From CALEMW01 sp035447065 (lineage in GTDB: Bacteria > Krumholzibacteriota > Krumholzibacteriia > LZORAL124-64-63), in the NCBI GenBank assembly GCA_035447065.1, contig DAOTGJ010000002.1, positions 82,958 through 146,957 of the forward strand: DNA of 64,000 nucleotides. Reading direction: 5' to 3'. Each line of letters starts with the position of its first letter. Position 1 is the stretch's first letter. Made by a program: the position numbers and the translations under genes. Shown here piece by piece: positions 16,979 to 24,973 of the stretch. The notes beneath the pieces are model-generated. The model saw only the letters and a program-made list of their open reading frames with translations, had not been told where the DNA came from and did no database searches.

Positions 16979-17482
16979 TTAGTTGAGCACGACGGAGATC
17001 GTGTAGCCAGGAGCGTGCACACCGACGAGAGCGTCCGCGGCGACGATGGTCAGGGTCGCGCCGACGTTCCAGGTGTCGTCCGTGTTCTGCTGGGTGATGT
17101 CGGTCAGGTCGCCCTCATCGGCGGCGCCGTTCACGGACACCGCGAAGGCCGACAGGTTCACGCCGGCGACGTCGTCGGAATCGGTGAACGTGGCGTTGAC
17201 CGAAGCACTCGGGATCGAGGTCACGGTGAAGATACCGGGGGTGTAGCCGGTGTCGTCGAAGGAGATGAAGTTGGGGTCGGTCATGGCCACGGCGGCATCC
17301 GTGGTGACGGTCAGGGTACCGTCGTGGTCGGCGACCTGGCCGAAGTTCATCTGGGTGACCTGGACCATGCTGATGCCCTCGACGACCTCGACCGCGGCCG
17401 TGGTGGTCAGGTCGAACGCCATCGCGTTCATCGCGCACAGGGTGACGAACACCAGAGTTGAGAGGGTCTTGAGGCTTTTCAT
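16979..17482 (-). CDS. DUF4402 secreted protein, probable pilus subunit
   Basis: The product of 167 residues has a signal peptide ('MKSLKTLSTLVFVTLCAMNAMA') and a single beta-rich domain. The pattern 'VTQMNFGQVADHDGTLTV' and the closing 'GYTISVVLN' match DUF4402, a family found beside chaperone-usher genes. AAGGAG six bases upstream of ATG 17482 sets the start. It has its own terminator and a FliA-like promoter (17562-17588), so it is transcribed apart from the usher/chaperone genes. It resembles the other DUF4402 protein at 22182-22712 in 'MxFGxVADxxGxxT'. It is probably the more highly expressed, major subunit (inference). Confidence 0.75.
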   Translation of the reverse strand: MKSLKTLSTLVFVTLCAMNAMAFDLTTTAAVEVVEGISMVQVTQMNFGQVADHDGTLTVTTDAAVAMTDPNFISFDDTGYTPGIFTVTSIPSASVNATFTDSDDVAGVNLSAFAVSVNGAADEGDLTDITQQNTDDTWNVGATLTIVAADALVGVHAPGYTISVVLN

Positions 17483-17561
17483 TGCACACTCCTTTTGCAC
17501 ACGTTGGAATCCATCCGTCGAACTCTTGTTGGGCTGGACCTCAATTCTCAACCCACGGATG

Positions 17562-17588
17562 TCATCGGATCCCCCCGGGAAGGCTTGA
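17562..17588 (-). promoter_or_regulatory. FliA (sigma-28)-like promoter of the DUF4402 gene
   Basis: Read on the minus strand: TCAAG, 15 bases, CCGATGA. The start codon is 80 bases downstream. The same elements with the same 15-base spacing occur at 31338-31364 before the HDOD gene, which makes chance less likely. Confidence 0.5.
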
Positions 17589-17748
17589 GCCTTTTTTGGA
17601 ATTTTTTTCCGCCCTGCGCCGCGGCGGGAAAAGGCGCGGTTCCGCGCGGCTGGACAGGGCTTCATGCAGCATGGTAGGATCGCGCGGCACGCGATGGGAA
17701 CGGCCGCGCCCCGGCGGCCCCGGCCCGGACATCCCGAGGAACCGCACC

Positions 17749-18057
17749 ATGACCGCCCGCCTCGCCTTCGCCGCGCTGCTGCTCGCCGCCTCCCCGGCGG
17801 CCGCCTTCGTGCTGGAGACCAGCGCCCGCGTGGAGATCGTGCCCCACGTGGAGATCTCCCTTCCCACGGAAGGCTCTTCCGACTGGAGCCGCGGCGTGCG
17901 CCTGGAATGCCCGCCGGGCGTGGCGGCGCGCGTGGACCTGGTGACGGATGACGGCGTGAGCCCGCTCCGCCACGTGTCCTACGTGGAGCGGGGGGACGGC
18001 TGGGTGCGCTGGGAGGAGAACCAGATGACCTGCCGGCTCACCGTGACCATCGAGTAG
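17749..18057 (+). CDS. Small secreted protein in the pilus locus
   Basis: This protein of 102 residues has a signal peptide ('MTARLAFAALLLAASPAAA') and a short beta-rich body. Its mature N-terminus 'FVLETSARVEIVPHVEISLP' echoes the start of the nearby DUF4402 subunit ('FDLTTTAAVEVVEGISMV'), so it may be a reduced relative or a minor tip or anchor subunit; this is inference from a short match. Two cysteines ('LECPPG', 'MTCRL') could form a disulphide. The ATG at 17749 has GAGGA upstream. It runs opposite to the other pilus genes and ends six bases from the usher stop. Confidence 0.55.
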   Translation: MTARLAFAALLLAASPAAAFVLETSARVEIVPHVEISLPTEGSSDWSRGVRLECPPGVAARVDLVTDDGVSPLRHVSYVERGDGWVRWEENQMTCRLTVTIE

Positions 18058-18063
18058 GCGGAC

Positions 18064-21000
18064 CTACTTCCCGGTACAGTTCCGATCACGAGGCAGCCGC
18101 AGGAACCGGCGGACGGCCTCCAGCAGCGTGTCGGCGGGGGCCAGCCCCGGCGCCGGCGCGGCCGGCAGCTTGGTCGTGGGCACGAGCCTGGGCCGGGGCA
18201 CGGTGTCCGTGGCCGCGGACGCGGGGGCTGGTTGCGGCTGGAGCTGCGCCGACGCCGCCGCCGGGGCGGAGGCCGCCGCGGCCTCCGGACGCGTCGGGAC
18301 GCTCCGGACGTCCTCCTGGATCGGCGCGGCGTCGGTCGCGGCGTCGGTCGCGGCGTCCGGCGCGGGCGCCTGCTCCGCATCGCCCTCCCCCTCCAGATCC
18401 ACCGGCACGTCGGTCGTCCCGGCGGCCGCGGTCGGCGCCCCCGTGGCGCGCACGGCCTCGCGGCGCTGCAGGACCACGTCGGGCCCCTGCACGAAACCGC
18501 CGCCGCCGGGCACCGTCACCGTCATGGGCTCCGGCACCAGGTACAGCCGCTGGTTCAGGGTGGCCGGGATGACCCGCAGCTCGTACTCGCCGGGCAGCAC
18601 CTCGGGCAGGTAGTAGAACCCGTCGAACTCCGTCACCGACGAGCTCACGCGCCGGCCCTCCGCGTCCACCAGCTCCAGGCCCACGTGCCGCACCGAGAGC
18701 TCCGGGAAGGCCGCATCCACCACGATGCCCTCCACCTCGCCGGCGTAGGCGAACGGCAGCTCCACGGCCACGATGCCGCCGGGGTGGCCCATGACGTTGG
18801 CGCCCTTGGTGCGGGGGATCAGGTAGGGATCGTCCACCGTGCTCATGTCCAGCTCGATGGTCTGGGGCCGATGGACCTGCACGCCCGGCAGCAGGGCGAT
18901 GCCGTTGACGTTGGTGCGGATGTCCCGCCAGGCCGAGAGGTTCAGGAAGCCCACGCCGGCCAGGGGGATGTCGTCGTTGTCGTAGCGGCCGTTGTTGTCC
19001 AGGTCCACGAAGGCGCGTACCGACGCGGCCGTGCGGTTGGCCAGGCGGCGGTGCGTGGAGACCCAGGTGTTGGACCGCTGGTCGCGGGCCAGGAAGGTGC
19101 CCATGGTCAGGCCGAAGGTCACGCCCTCCTGCTCGTACCAGCGCAGGTTGGCGCCCATGGTGAAGCGCTTGAACAGGCGCGTGAGCTCCAGGTCCACGCC
19201 GTCGCGCCCGAAGCTGTCCTGCAGGTAGTGGTTCAGGCGCAGCGTGGCCTGCAGGCTGTCGTCCCGGTACCAGGTGGCCGTGGCCGACGCCGAGCGCAGG
19301 CGGCCGGGATCCAGCTCGTAGTTCAGGTCGCCGCGCAGCGACAGCGGTCCCGCCCAGGTGCGCGACAGCAGCGATCCCAGCAGGGTGCGCTCGTCGCCGT
19401 CCGTGGTGACGCGATGCCGGGAGTGCAGGCTGTGCGCCAGCAGCACCTTGCCCAGGTTGCCGGAGAGACGGAACTGGTACTCTCGCTCCTCGCGCAGACT
19501 GCTGCCGCGCCAATCGCGCTGGATGGAGGCCAGGCCGTAGTTGAGGCTCCGGCGCGCCGTGCGGACCAGGCTGCCGCCCGCACGGACCTGGGTCTGGCGG
19601 TCCACGTACTGGTAGCCGTCGGGGGATTCGGCCAGGTAGGCGTCGTTCCAGCCGGTCTGGGCGAAGAGGCTCTGGCCGGCCAGGCGCGAGCGGGCGCCCA
19701 GGCTGGCGGCCCGGCCGCCGTCGGTGCTCAGGGCGCCGATGCTCTCCAGGTGGACCTTGCCCAGGGAGTTGTGGCTGGTGACGCTGGTGAACAGCTCGCG
19801 GTCCTCGCCGAAGCTCAGGCTGGAGACGTCCATCTCCAGGGCGCTCTCGTTGGTCAGGGCGTAGGACAGGCCCAGCTGGTGGTTCCAGGGGCGGGCGTCC
19901 GTGGTGGTCACCGGCGTGTCGGCCAGCAGGGCCGATCCCTCGTGCAGCATGGTCACCGTGTACTTCAGCTCGCCCACGTCGGTCATCACCGGGCTGATGT
20001 TGGCGTGCTCCATGACCGTGCGCTTCTCGCCGCGGGGGCCGTAGAGCACGGTGCGGAACGAGTTCTCGCCCACCACCAGGGGCACGTCGCCGAACACGTA
20101 GCGCCCGTCCTCCCCCACGGTCTGGAAGTCGAAGAGGGTGCCGTTGATGTAGAGCTCGGCCTCCCAGCCGGGCGGGGCCTCGCCGCGCACCTCGGTCACG
20201 TCGAAGTCGCGGGTGCGCTTGATGTCGCGGTTGGTGAGCGTGAAGCCCAGGCCGCGCTTGCTGCCCGAGATCAGGGGCACGCGGGAGATGTCCAGGTCGC
20301 CGAACTCGAAATGGGTGGCGCCCAGGCGGCCCAGCATGCGGCCGTCGGGATCCCAGCGGCCGGCCTTGAGCAGGGCCGTGGTGCGCGAGGCCTCGCCGGC
20401 GTCCACATGGGTCAGGAAGAGGTTGGCGGACAGGCCGCCCACGTCGGCCCAGGTCTGCGACGAGAAGCGCGTGCGCGTGCCGTCCACGCTGGAGTGGAGG
20501 GCCAGCGTGGCGTCGGTCATGGGCCAGCTCCACATGCGGTACGGGGCCACCCAGAGGGGATAGGCCAGCTCGTCGCGGCCGTGGCGCGACAGCCAGCGGG
20601 CGCGCTGCTCCTCGCGCTGGCGCCGCGACTGGTAAGGCAGCAGCTCCCGGGGCGTCAGCACCAGGTTCATGCGGGCGAAGTTCAGGTCCAGGTCCACGGG
20701 CAGCCAGCGCTGCAGCAGGTCGTCGCGGATGAAGAGGTCCGTGCCGTCGGAACCCACCGCGCCGGGGGGCAGCTCGGCGGGCACGCCGTCCACGATCAGC
20801 TCGCGGGTGTTGAGGTCCAGCACGAAGGTGCGGTCCTCGCTGACCACCCAGCCCTCGGCGCGGCCGCCGGGAGCGTCGGTCATGATGGCCAGCTCCAGGA
20901 TGGAGGCCAGCTCGCCCAGGGGGATCAGGACGCCGTCGCCGTGGGAGTAGGCCAGCAGGCCGTGGCCGCTGCCCTCGCGCTCCAGGCGCACCTCCAGCAC

Positions 21001-21174
21001 CAGCAGGTGCTCGTCCGACAGGGAGACCAGGACGGAGCTGTCCGCCGCGGCGGTCTCCGGCGACGGGAACCGCTCGGACGTCTGCGCGCAGACGACCGCG
21101 ACGGAACCGGCGAGCCAGCCGGCCGTCAGCAGCGCTCCGAGGAGCCTGGCGATTCCTGTCGATCCGGGCGTCAT
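18064..21174 (-). CDS. Outer-membrane usher-like protein of a chaperone-usher system
   Basis: This 1036-residue protein has a signal peptide, an N-terminal periplasmic part, and a long beta-barrel region. 'TLYINGTLFDFQTVGEDGRYVFGDVPL'-type segments, in pieces such as 'YVFGDVPLVVGENSFRTV' and 'YGPRGEKRTVMEHANISP', are typical of usher proteins of the alternative (CS1/TcfC-like) branch. After the barrel there are carboxypeptidase-regulatory-like beta domains ('GFYYLPEVLPGEYELRV'). A final stretch of about 130 residues is rich in Ala, Pro and Asp with a short direct repeat 'ATDAATDAA', which is unusual for an usher. The start overlaps the chaperone stop in ATGA. It secretes and assembles subunits at the outer membrane. 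Confidence 0.8.
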   Translation of the reverse strand: MTPGSTGIARLLGALLTAGWLAGSVAVVCAQTSERFPSPETAAADSSVLVSLSDEHLLVLEVRLEREGSGHGLLAYSHGDGVLIPLGELASILELAIMTDAPGGRAEGWVVSEDRTFVLDLNTRELIVDGVPAELPPGAVGSDGTDLFIRDDLLQRWLPVDLDLNFARMNLVLTPRELLPYQSRRQREEQRARWLSRHGRDELAYPLWVAPYRMWSWPMTDATLALHSSVDGTRTRFSSQTWADVGGLSANLFLTHVDAGEASRTTALLKAGRWDPDGRMLGRLGATHFEFGDLDISRVPLISGSKRGLGFTLTNRDIKRTRDFDVTEVRGEAPPGWEAELYINGTLFDFQTVGEDGRYVFGDVPLVVGENSFRTVLYGPRGEKRTVMEHANISPVMTDVGELKYTVTMLHEGSALLADTPVTTTDARPWNHQLGLSYALTNESALEMDVSSLSFGEDRELFTSVTSHNSLGKVHLESIGALSTDGGRAASLGARSRLAGQSLFAQTGWNDAYLAESPDGYQYVDRQTQVRAGGSLVRTARRSLNYGLASIQRDWRGSSLREEREYQFRLSGNLGKVLLAHSLHSRHRVTTDGDERTLLGSLLSRTWAGPLSLRGDLNYELDPGRLRSASATATWYRDDSLQATLRLNHYLQDSFGRDGVDLELTRLFKRFTMGANLRWYEQEGVTFGLTMGTFLARDQRSNTWVSTHRRLANRTAASVRAFVDLDNNGRYDNDDIPLAGVGFLNLSAWRDIRTNVNGIALLPGVQVHRPQTIELDMSTVDDPYLIPRTKGANVMGHPGGIVAVELPFAYAGEVEGIVVDAAFPELSVRHVGLELVDAEGRRVSSSVTEFDGFYYLPEVLPGEYELRVIPATLNQRLYLVPEPMTVTVPGGGGFVQGPDVVLQRREAVRATGAPTAAAGTTDVPVDLEGEGDAEQAPAPDAATDAATDAAPIQEDVRSVPTRPEAAAASAPAAASAQLQPQPAPASAATDTVPRPRLVPTTKLPAAPAPGLAPADTLLEAVRRFLRLPRDRNCTGK

Positions 21175-22061
21175 CGCAGCGAGGCGGTCTCCGTGCTCAG
21201 GGGAACGACGAGCTCGGCCACCTGGTCGCCGTTCATCTCCGGCGTCTCCTCGAAACGGACCAGCAGCGACCCGGTCGTCAGCCCCGCGGGGTCGACGCCC
21301 TTCATCCGGATCGTCTTGGTCCTCACCTCGAGGGGGCAGTACACGGCCAGGCCGCGGGACACGTAGATGCTCTCGCGCGAGCCGTCGGGCCGCACGTGGA
21401 AGACCTCCAGGTCGCCGTAGACGGAGCGGTCGCCGGCGCGCACCAGATCCACCACGAGCTGGGGTTCGGACAGCTCGGGGCCGCGCAGCTTCAGCCGGGG
21501 ATTGGTCAGCGCGATGGTGGCCTGCGGGTTCCCGAAGCGGATCAGCACCGGGATCACCGTCTCCACCGTCACCACCGGCTGCACCAGCAGGCGCTGCTCC
21601 TCGATGAGCTTGTCGTTGGTCTCCAGGTCCTCCAGCCGCGGCGTGGGCGGGATGGACTGGATGGACATGTGGGTGCGGAACTCCACGTTCTCCGGGAAGT
21701 TGCCCCGCGGACGCCGCACCAGCAGCCGGATGGTCTGGGCCGACTGGGGCGCGATGGAGACTCGGCGCGGCGAGAAGCTGATCATCTCGTCGGCGAAGTA
21801 CTCGCCCGGCCCCGCCTCGTCCGCCGGCACGATGTCGCCGTCGGGCAGCATCCTCCGGTTCACCAACGAGATGCGGTACGTGTTCTGGGTGGAGGTGCGG
21901 TTGGACAGGAAGACCGTCGTCGATCGTTCCCGTCCATCAAAAAGAACCCTCAAAGGTGTCACGGACACCCCCTGGGCCCGGCTCACCCGTGGTCCCAACC
22001 CGACCACAAGCGACACGAATACGAACACAATCCAAGCGAAGGGAAACTTGGTCCGGCGCAT
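21171..22061 (-). CDS. Periplasmic pilus chaperone (PapD-like fold)
   Basis: The product of 296 residues has a signal peptide ('FAWIVFVFVSLVVGLGPRVSRA') and two immunoglobulin-like domains. The first has 'VSVTPLRVLFDGRERSTTVFLSNR' in parts, 'YRISLVNRRM', and 'FSPRRVSIAPQSAQTIRLLV', the G1-strand region that donates a beta strand to subunits. The second covers about residues 165-290. It is longer than classical chaperones of about 230 residues, as is usual in alternative usher systems. GGAGG seven bases before ATG 22061 fixes the start. It lies between a DUF4402 subunit and the usher, in the order subunit-chaperone-usher. Confidence 0.82.
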   Translation of the reverse strand: MRRTKFPFAWIVFVFVSLVVGLGPRVSRAQGVSVTPLRVLFDGRERSTTVFLSNRTSTQNTYRISLVNRRMLPDGDIVPADEAGPGEYFADEMISFSPRRVSIAPQSAQTIRLLVRRPRGNFPENVEFRTHMSIQSIPPTPRLEDLETNDKLIEEQRLLVQPVVTVETVIPVLIRFGNPQATIALTNPRLKLRGPELSEPQLVVDLVRAGDRSVYGDLEVFHVRPDGSRESIYVSRGLAVYCPLEVRTKTIRMKGVDPAGLTTGSLLVRFEETPEMNGDQVAELVVPLSTETASLR

Positions 22062-22181
22062 CCAGAAACCTCCACGATGCGAAGCCATTGTCTTTGTTGC
22101 CGTTACGCCATTAGGCGCACCGATGCCATGGGCAGGGTTGCAATGACCGTGCCTTGTCGGTCCCAGCGACGGGGCCGGGGC

Positions 22182-22712
22182 TCAGTTGTAGGTGGTGGTG
22201 ATGGTGTAGGAGACGGTCTGGTTGGGTCCGACGCTGGCCTGGGCGGCATCCACCGTGAGGGTGGCGCCGATGGTGAGGATCAGCTCGCCGGTGCCGTCGA
22301 GGTTGACGGCGATCAGGGGGATGGGCCCCTCGCTGGACACGAAATTGGCCAGGCTCAGGCCGTTGGCGGCCGTGGCGCTCACGGACACGTCTACGGCGGT
22401 GTTGGGGTCACCCGTGATGGTGTAGATGGCGGAGTAGGGGGAGCCGCCGTAGTGGATGAACTGGGGATCCGCGGTGATGGCGTCGGCCAGGCCCAGGGTC
22501 ACGGCGCCGTTCTTGTCCGCCACCACGCCGAAGTCCATCTGCTGGTCCATGATGACCGCCACCTCCGCCTTCTCCCCGATCTTCTCGCCCATCAGGAAGC
22601 CCACGTCCTGGGCCGACGACGGCCCGCCGTCGGCCGCGCAGAGGGCGGCGACGAGGACCACGCAGGACCAGAAACGGGACCGAGATCCTGTCAATGGGCG
22701 CAAGATTCTCAT
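22182..22712 (-). CDS. DUF4402 secreted protein, probable pilus subunit (first gene of usher operon)
   Basis: This 176-residue protein has a signal peptide ending about 'SSAQ' and a DUF4402-type body with 'MDFGVVADKNGAVTLGL', 'PYSAIYTITGDPNTAVDVSV' and a terminal 'QTVSYTITTTYN'. AAGGA six bases upstream supports ATG 22712. A 120-base gap separates it from the chaperone gene, yet all three run the same way and probably share a transcript. With the copy at 16979-17482 the locus has two related subunits, which may be major and minor pilins or two alternatives. Confidence 0.72.
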   Translation of the reverse strand: MRILRPLTGSRSRFWSCVVLVAALCAADGGPSSAQDVGFLMGEKIGEKAEVAVIMDQQMDFGVVADKNGAVTLGLADAITADPQFIHYGGSPYSAIYTITGDPNTAVDVSVSATAANGLSLANFVSSEGPIPLIAVNLDGTGELILTIGATLTVDAAQASVGPNQTVSYTITTTYN

Positions 22713-22738
22713 CCTCCATCCTTGAGGACGGGGACCGG

Positions 22739-22768
22739 CCGATCGTCACGCACGGCGATCCGATCGTC
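22739..22768. promoter_or_regulatory. Direct repeat, candidate operator of the pilus operon
   Basis: CCGATCGTC occurs at 22739-22747 and 22760-22768, 21 bases start to start (two helical turns), ending 27 bases before the first pilus gene. Spacing of this kind suits a dimeric response regulator. No regulator gene is adjacent. Confidence 0.35.
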
Positions 22769-22885
22769 TAACGGACTACATCGCAACGAGTTGCTCCTCC
22801 AGCGTTCAGGCCGGGGCGGAATGGCCCCGGAAACCCGACGGCCATTTTGCACGGGGTGTGCCAGGACGGCGGCGCGGGAGGGGCG

Positions 22886-24271
22886 TCAGCGGGGATCCGG
22901 CAGGGCGGCGGCCACGGCGCGGGCCAGGTCGGAGAGGGAGGGGTCGCGGGCGCCCAGCACCAGGACCACGTCGCCGGGGCGGGCGGCGGCGGCCACCGCG
23001 GCGGGCAGCGCGTCGCGGTGCTCCAGATCGCGGGCGTCGCGGCCGCGGGCGCGCACGGCGGCGGTCAGGTCCGTGGACTCCACGTCGCGGGTGACGGAGC
23101 CGCCGGCATAGTAGATGGGGGGCAGCCAGAGCACGTCGTCGGGAGCCAGGGCCTCGCCGAAGGCGGTCACCAGGTCCGGGAAGAGGAAGCGGGTGGGGCC
23201 GTAGCCGTGGGGCTGGAAGAAGGCCAGCACGCGGCCGCCGCGCAGGCGGGCGGCGGCCAGGGCGGCGCGCAGCTTGTCGGGGTTGTGGGCGAAGTCGTCC
23301 ACCACGGTCACGCCGCCGCGCTCGCCCACGACCTGGAAGCGGCGGGCCACGCCGCGGAAGCCGCGCAGGGCGGCGGCGGCGGCGGCCGGGTCCACGCCGG
23401 CGGCCCGGGCCACGGCGACGGCGGCCACGGCGTCGCGCACGTTGTGCTCGCCGGGCAGCGGCAGCTCGAAACCCACGCCGTCCACCGTGAAGCGGCTGCG
23501 GTCCGACGCCAGCTCCAGGTCCACGGCGCGCACGTCGCAGCCGGGGGCCAGGCCGGCGCGGATCACGCCGCCCGGGGGCGGGGCCGCCAGCAGAGGGTCC
23601 AGGGCGGGATCGTCGCCCAGCACCAGCGGGCCGCGGGTCTGGGCGGCCAGGGTGCGGAACATGGCCAGCACCTCGGCGGGCTCCTTGTGGTCGCGCTGCA
23701 GGTTGAGGATCAGCGCGGCCCAGGGATGGTAGTTGACCAGGCTGCCGTCGGACTCGTCGGCCTCCAGCACCACGTGGGGTCCGTTTCCGGCCAGGGCGTT
23801 GCCCAGCAGGCCGCGCTCCTCCAGGCGCACCAGGGCGCCGCCGGTGATCACGGTGGGGTCCAGGCCGGCGTGCATGAGGATCTCGGCCACCATGGCCGTG
23901 GTGGTGGACTTGCCGCTGGTGCCGGTCACGGCGATGCCGTCGCGCTCGGCCACGTAGCGCGCCAGCAGCTCGCTGCGGTGCAGGATGGGCACGCCCGCGG
24001 CGCGGGCGGCGCGCACGTCGGGCACCGAGTCCTCCACGGCGGTGCTGGCCACCAGGGCCTCGCAGCCGGCCCGGGGCCAGGTGCCGTCCTGGGGCACGAT
24101 CTCCACGCCCGCCGCCGCCAGGGCCGCACGCACAGCCGCCCGCTCGCCCTGGTCGAAGGCGCGGTCCGAGCCCGTGCAGCGCCCGCCGCGCCAGGCGTGG
24201 ATCTGGGCCAGGGCGCTCATGCCGCTGCCCCCCGCCCCGCAGAAGTGGAGCCAGCCCTCAGACGACGACAA
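22886..24271 (-). CDS. Mur ligase, MurC/Mpl-like
   Basis: This 461-residue ATP-dependent ligase joins an amino acid or peptide to UDP-MurNAc, or a related substrate. It has the N-terminal nucleotide-sugar site 'LHFCGAGGSGMSALA', the P-loop 'VTGTSGKSTTTAMVAEIL', 'EADESDGSL' and the C-terminal 'VVDDFAHNPDKLRAAL' and 'AFFQPHGYGPTRF'. MurC enzymes usually read 'DDYGHHP', so this is a divergent MurC or a recycling ligase (Mpl type). TTG 24271 is taken as start because AGGAGG lies nine bases upstream; an ATG at 24298 is an alternative without a ribosome site. It overlaps the end of the L,D-transpeptidase gene. Confidence 0.8.
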   Translation of the reverse strand: MSSSEGWLHFCGAGGSGMSALAQIHAWRGGRCTGSDRAFDQGERAAVRAALAAAGVEIVPQDGTWPRAGCEALVASTAVEDSVPDVRAARAAGVPILHRSELLARYVAERDGIAVTGTSGKSTTTAMVAEILMHAGLDPTVITGGALVRLEERGLLGNALAGNGPHVVLEADESDGSLVNYHPWAALILNLQRDHKEPAEVLAMFRTLAAQTRGPLVLGDDPALDPLLAAPPPGGVIRAGLAPGCDVRAVDLELASDRSRFTVDGVGFELPLPGEHNVRDAVAAVAVARAAGVDPAAAAAALRGFRGVARRFQVVGERGGVTVVDDFAHNPDKLRAALAAARLRGGRVLAFFQPHGYGPTRFLFPDLVTAFGEALAPDDVLWLPPIYYAGGSVTRDVESTDLTAAVRARGRDARDLEHRDALPAAVAAAARPGDVVLVLGARDPSLSDLARAVAAALPDPR

Positions 24272-24812
24272 CCGGATCCCCCTCCTCCACCAGCTCATAG
24301 AGGTGGATCACGTCGGCGTTGCTCAGGCGCACGCAGCCGTGGCTGCAGGGCCGCCCGATGCCGCCCTCGTGGTTGGTGCCGTGGATGTAGATGAAGCGCT
24401 CGCGCGAGTCGCAGCCCGGACCGCGGTTCAGGCCTTCCTCGCAGCCGTCCAGCGTGAGGATGCGGCTGAGGATGAGGTCCTCGCCGTCGGGATCGTCCTG
24501 GGGCCAGCGTCCCACCGGCTCACGGCTGCGGAACCAGGTGCCCACGGGGTGGCCGGCGCCGATCTTGCGATCGATGCGGTGCACGCCCGGCGGCGTGCCG
24601 AAGGAGCCCTCCACCCCGCTCACGCCCGCCGCCGCGGTGCTCACGCCGAAGCTGCGCGCCACGCGTCCGTCCACCACCAGGCGCAGGGTCTGGCTGGGCA
24701 CATGGACCAGCAGCCAGCGCGGCGGCGCGGCGCCCAGCACGGCCAGCAGGCGGCGGCGGGCGGTCTCCAGGCCGGGCGCGGCGTCGGACTCGGGCGGACA
24801 GGGCAGGGGCAC
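24258..24812 (-). CDS. L,D-transpeptidase (YkuD domain)
   Basis: This 184-residue protein has one YkuD catalytic domain. 'RWLLVHVPSQTLRLVVDG' opens it and the active site is 'HGTNHEGGIGRPCSHGCVRL' with the catalytic Cys and His. Such enzymes cross-link peptidoglycan 3-3 or attach lipoproteins. GTG 24812 is chosen because GGAGGA lies nine bases upstream; an in-frame ATG at 24857 lacks a ribosome site. No classic signal peptide is visible from either start, so the export route is unclear, and it may instead act in the cytoplasm or carry an atypical leader. It overlaps the Mur ligase gene, so both belong to one envelope operon. Confidence 0.82.
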   Translation of the reverse strand: MPLPCPPESDAAPGLETARRRLLAVLGAAPPRWLLVHVPSQTLRLVVDGRVARSFGVSTAAAGVSGVEGSFGTPPGVHRIDRKIGAGHPVGTWFRSREPVGRWPQDDPDGEDLILSRILTLDGCEEGLNRGPGCDSRERFIYIHGTNHEGGIGRPCSHGCVRLSNADVIHLYELVEEGDPVVVV

Positions 24813-24973
24813 GGGCGTACATCCTCCGCTGGGGGTTCGAGGCGGCGAACGTACCATCGGCCGCGGGGGGCGACAAGCCGGGAGCGGCGGCGGCCACGCT
24901 CGTTGTCGATTTGATAACAGGCCCGCCGTTGACCACCTTGGGCCGGACACCCCCCACCCCTTCGGAGGCGGCC

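Noticed and set aside
17581..17597. GGCTTGAGCCTTTTTT as a plus-strand terminator
   Set aside because: The stem has five pairs at most and the sequence is better explained as the -35 part of the minus-strand FliA-like promoter.
18310..18370. Short tandem repeat gcgtcggtcgcg near the end of the usher gene
   Set aside because: It lies in frame inside the Ala/Asp-rich tail and is explained by low-complexity coding; no sign of phase variation.
22811..22830. CCGGGGC-N6-GCCCCGG hairpin beyond the Mur ligase gene
   Set aside because: No T-run on either strand and 55 bases from the nearest stop, so too weak to call a terminator.
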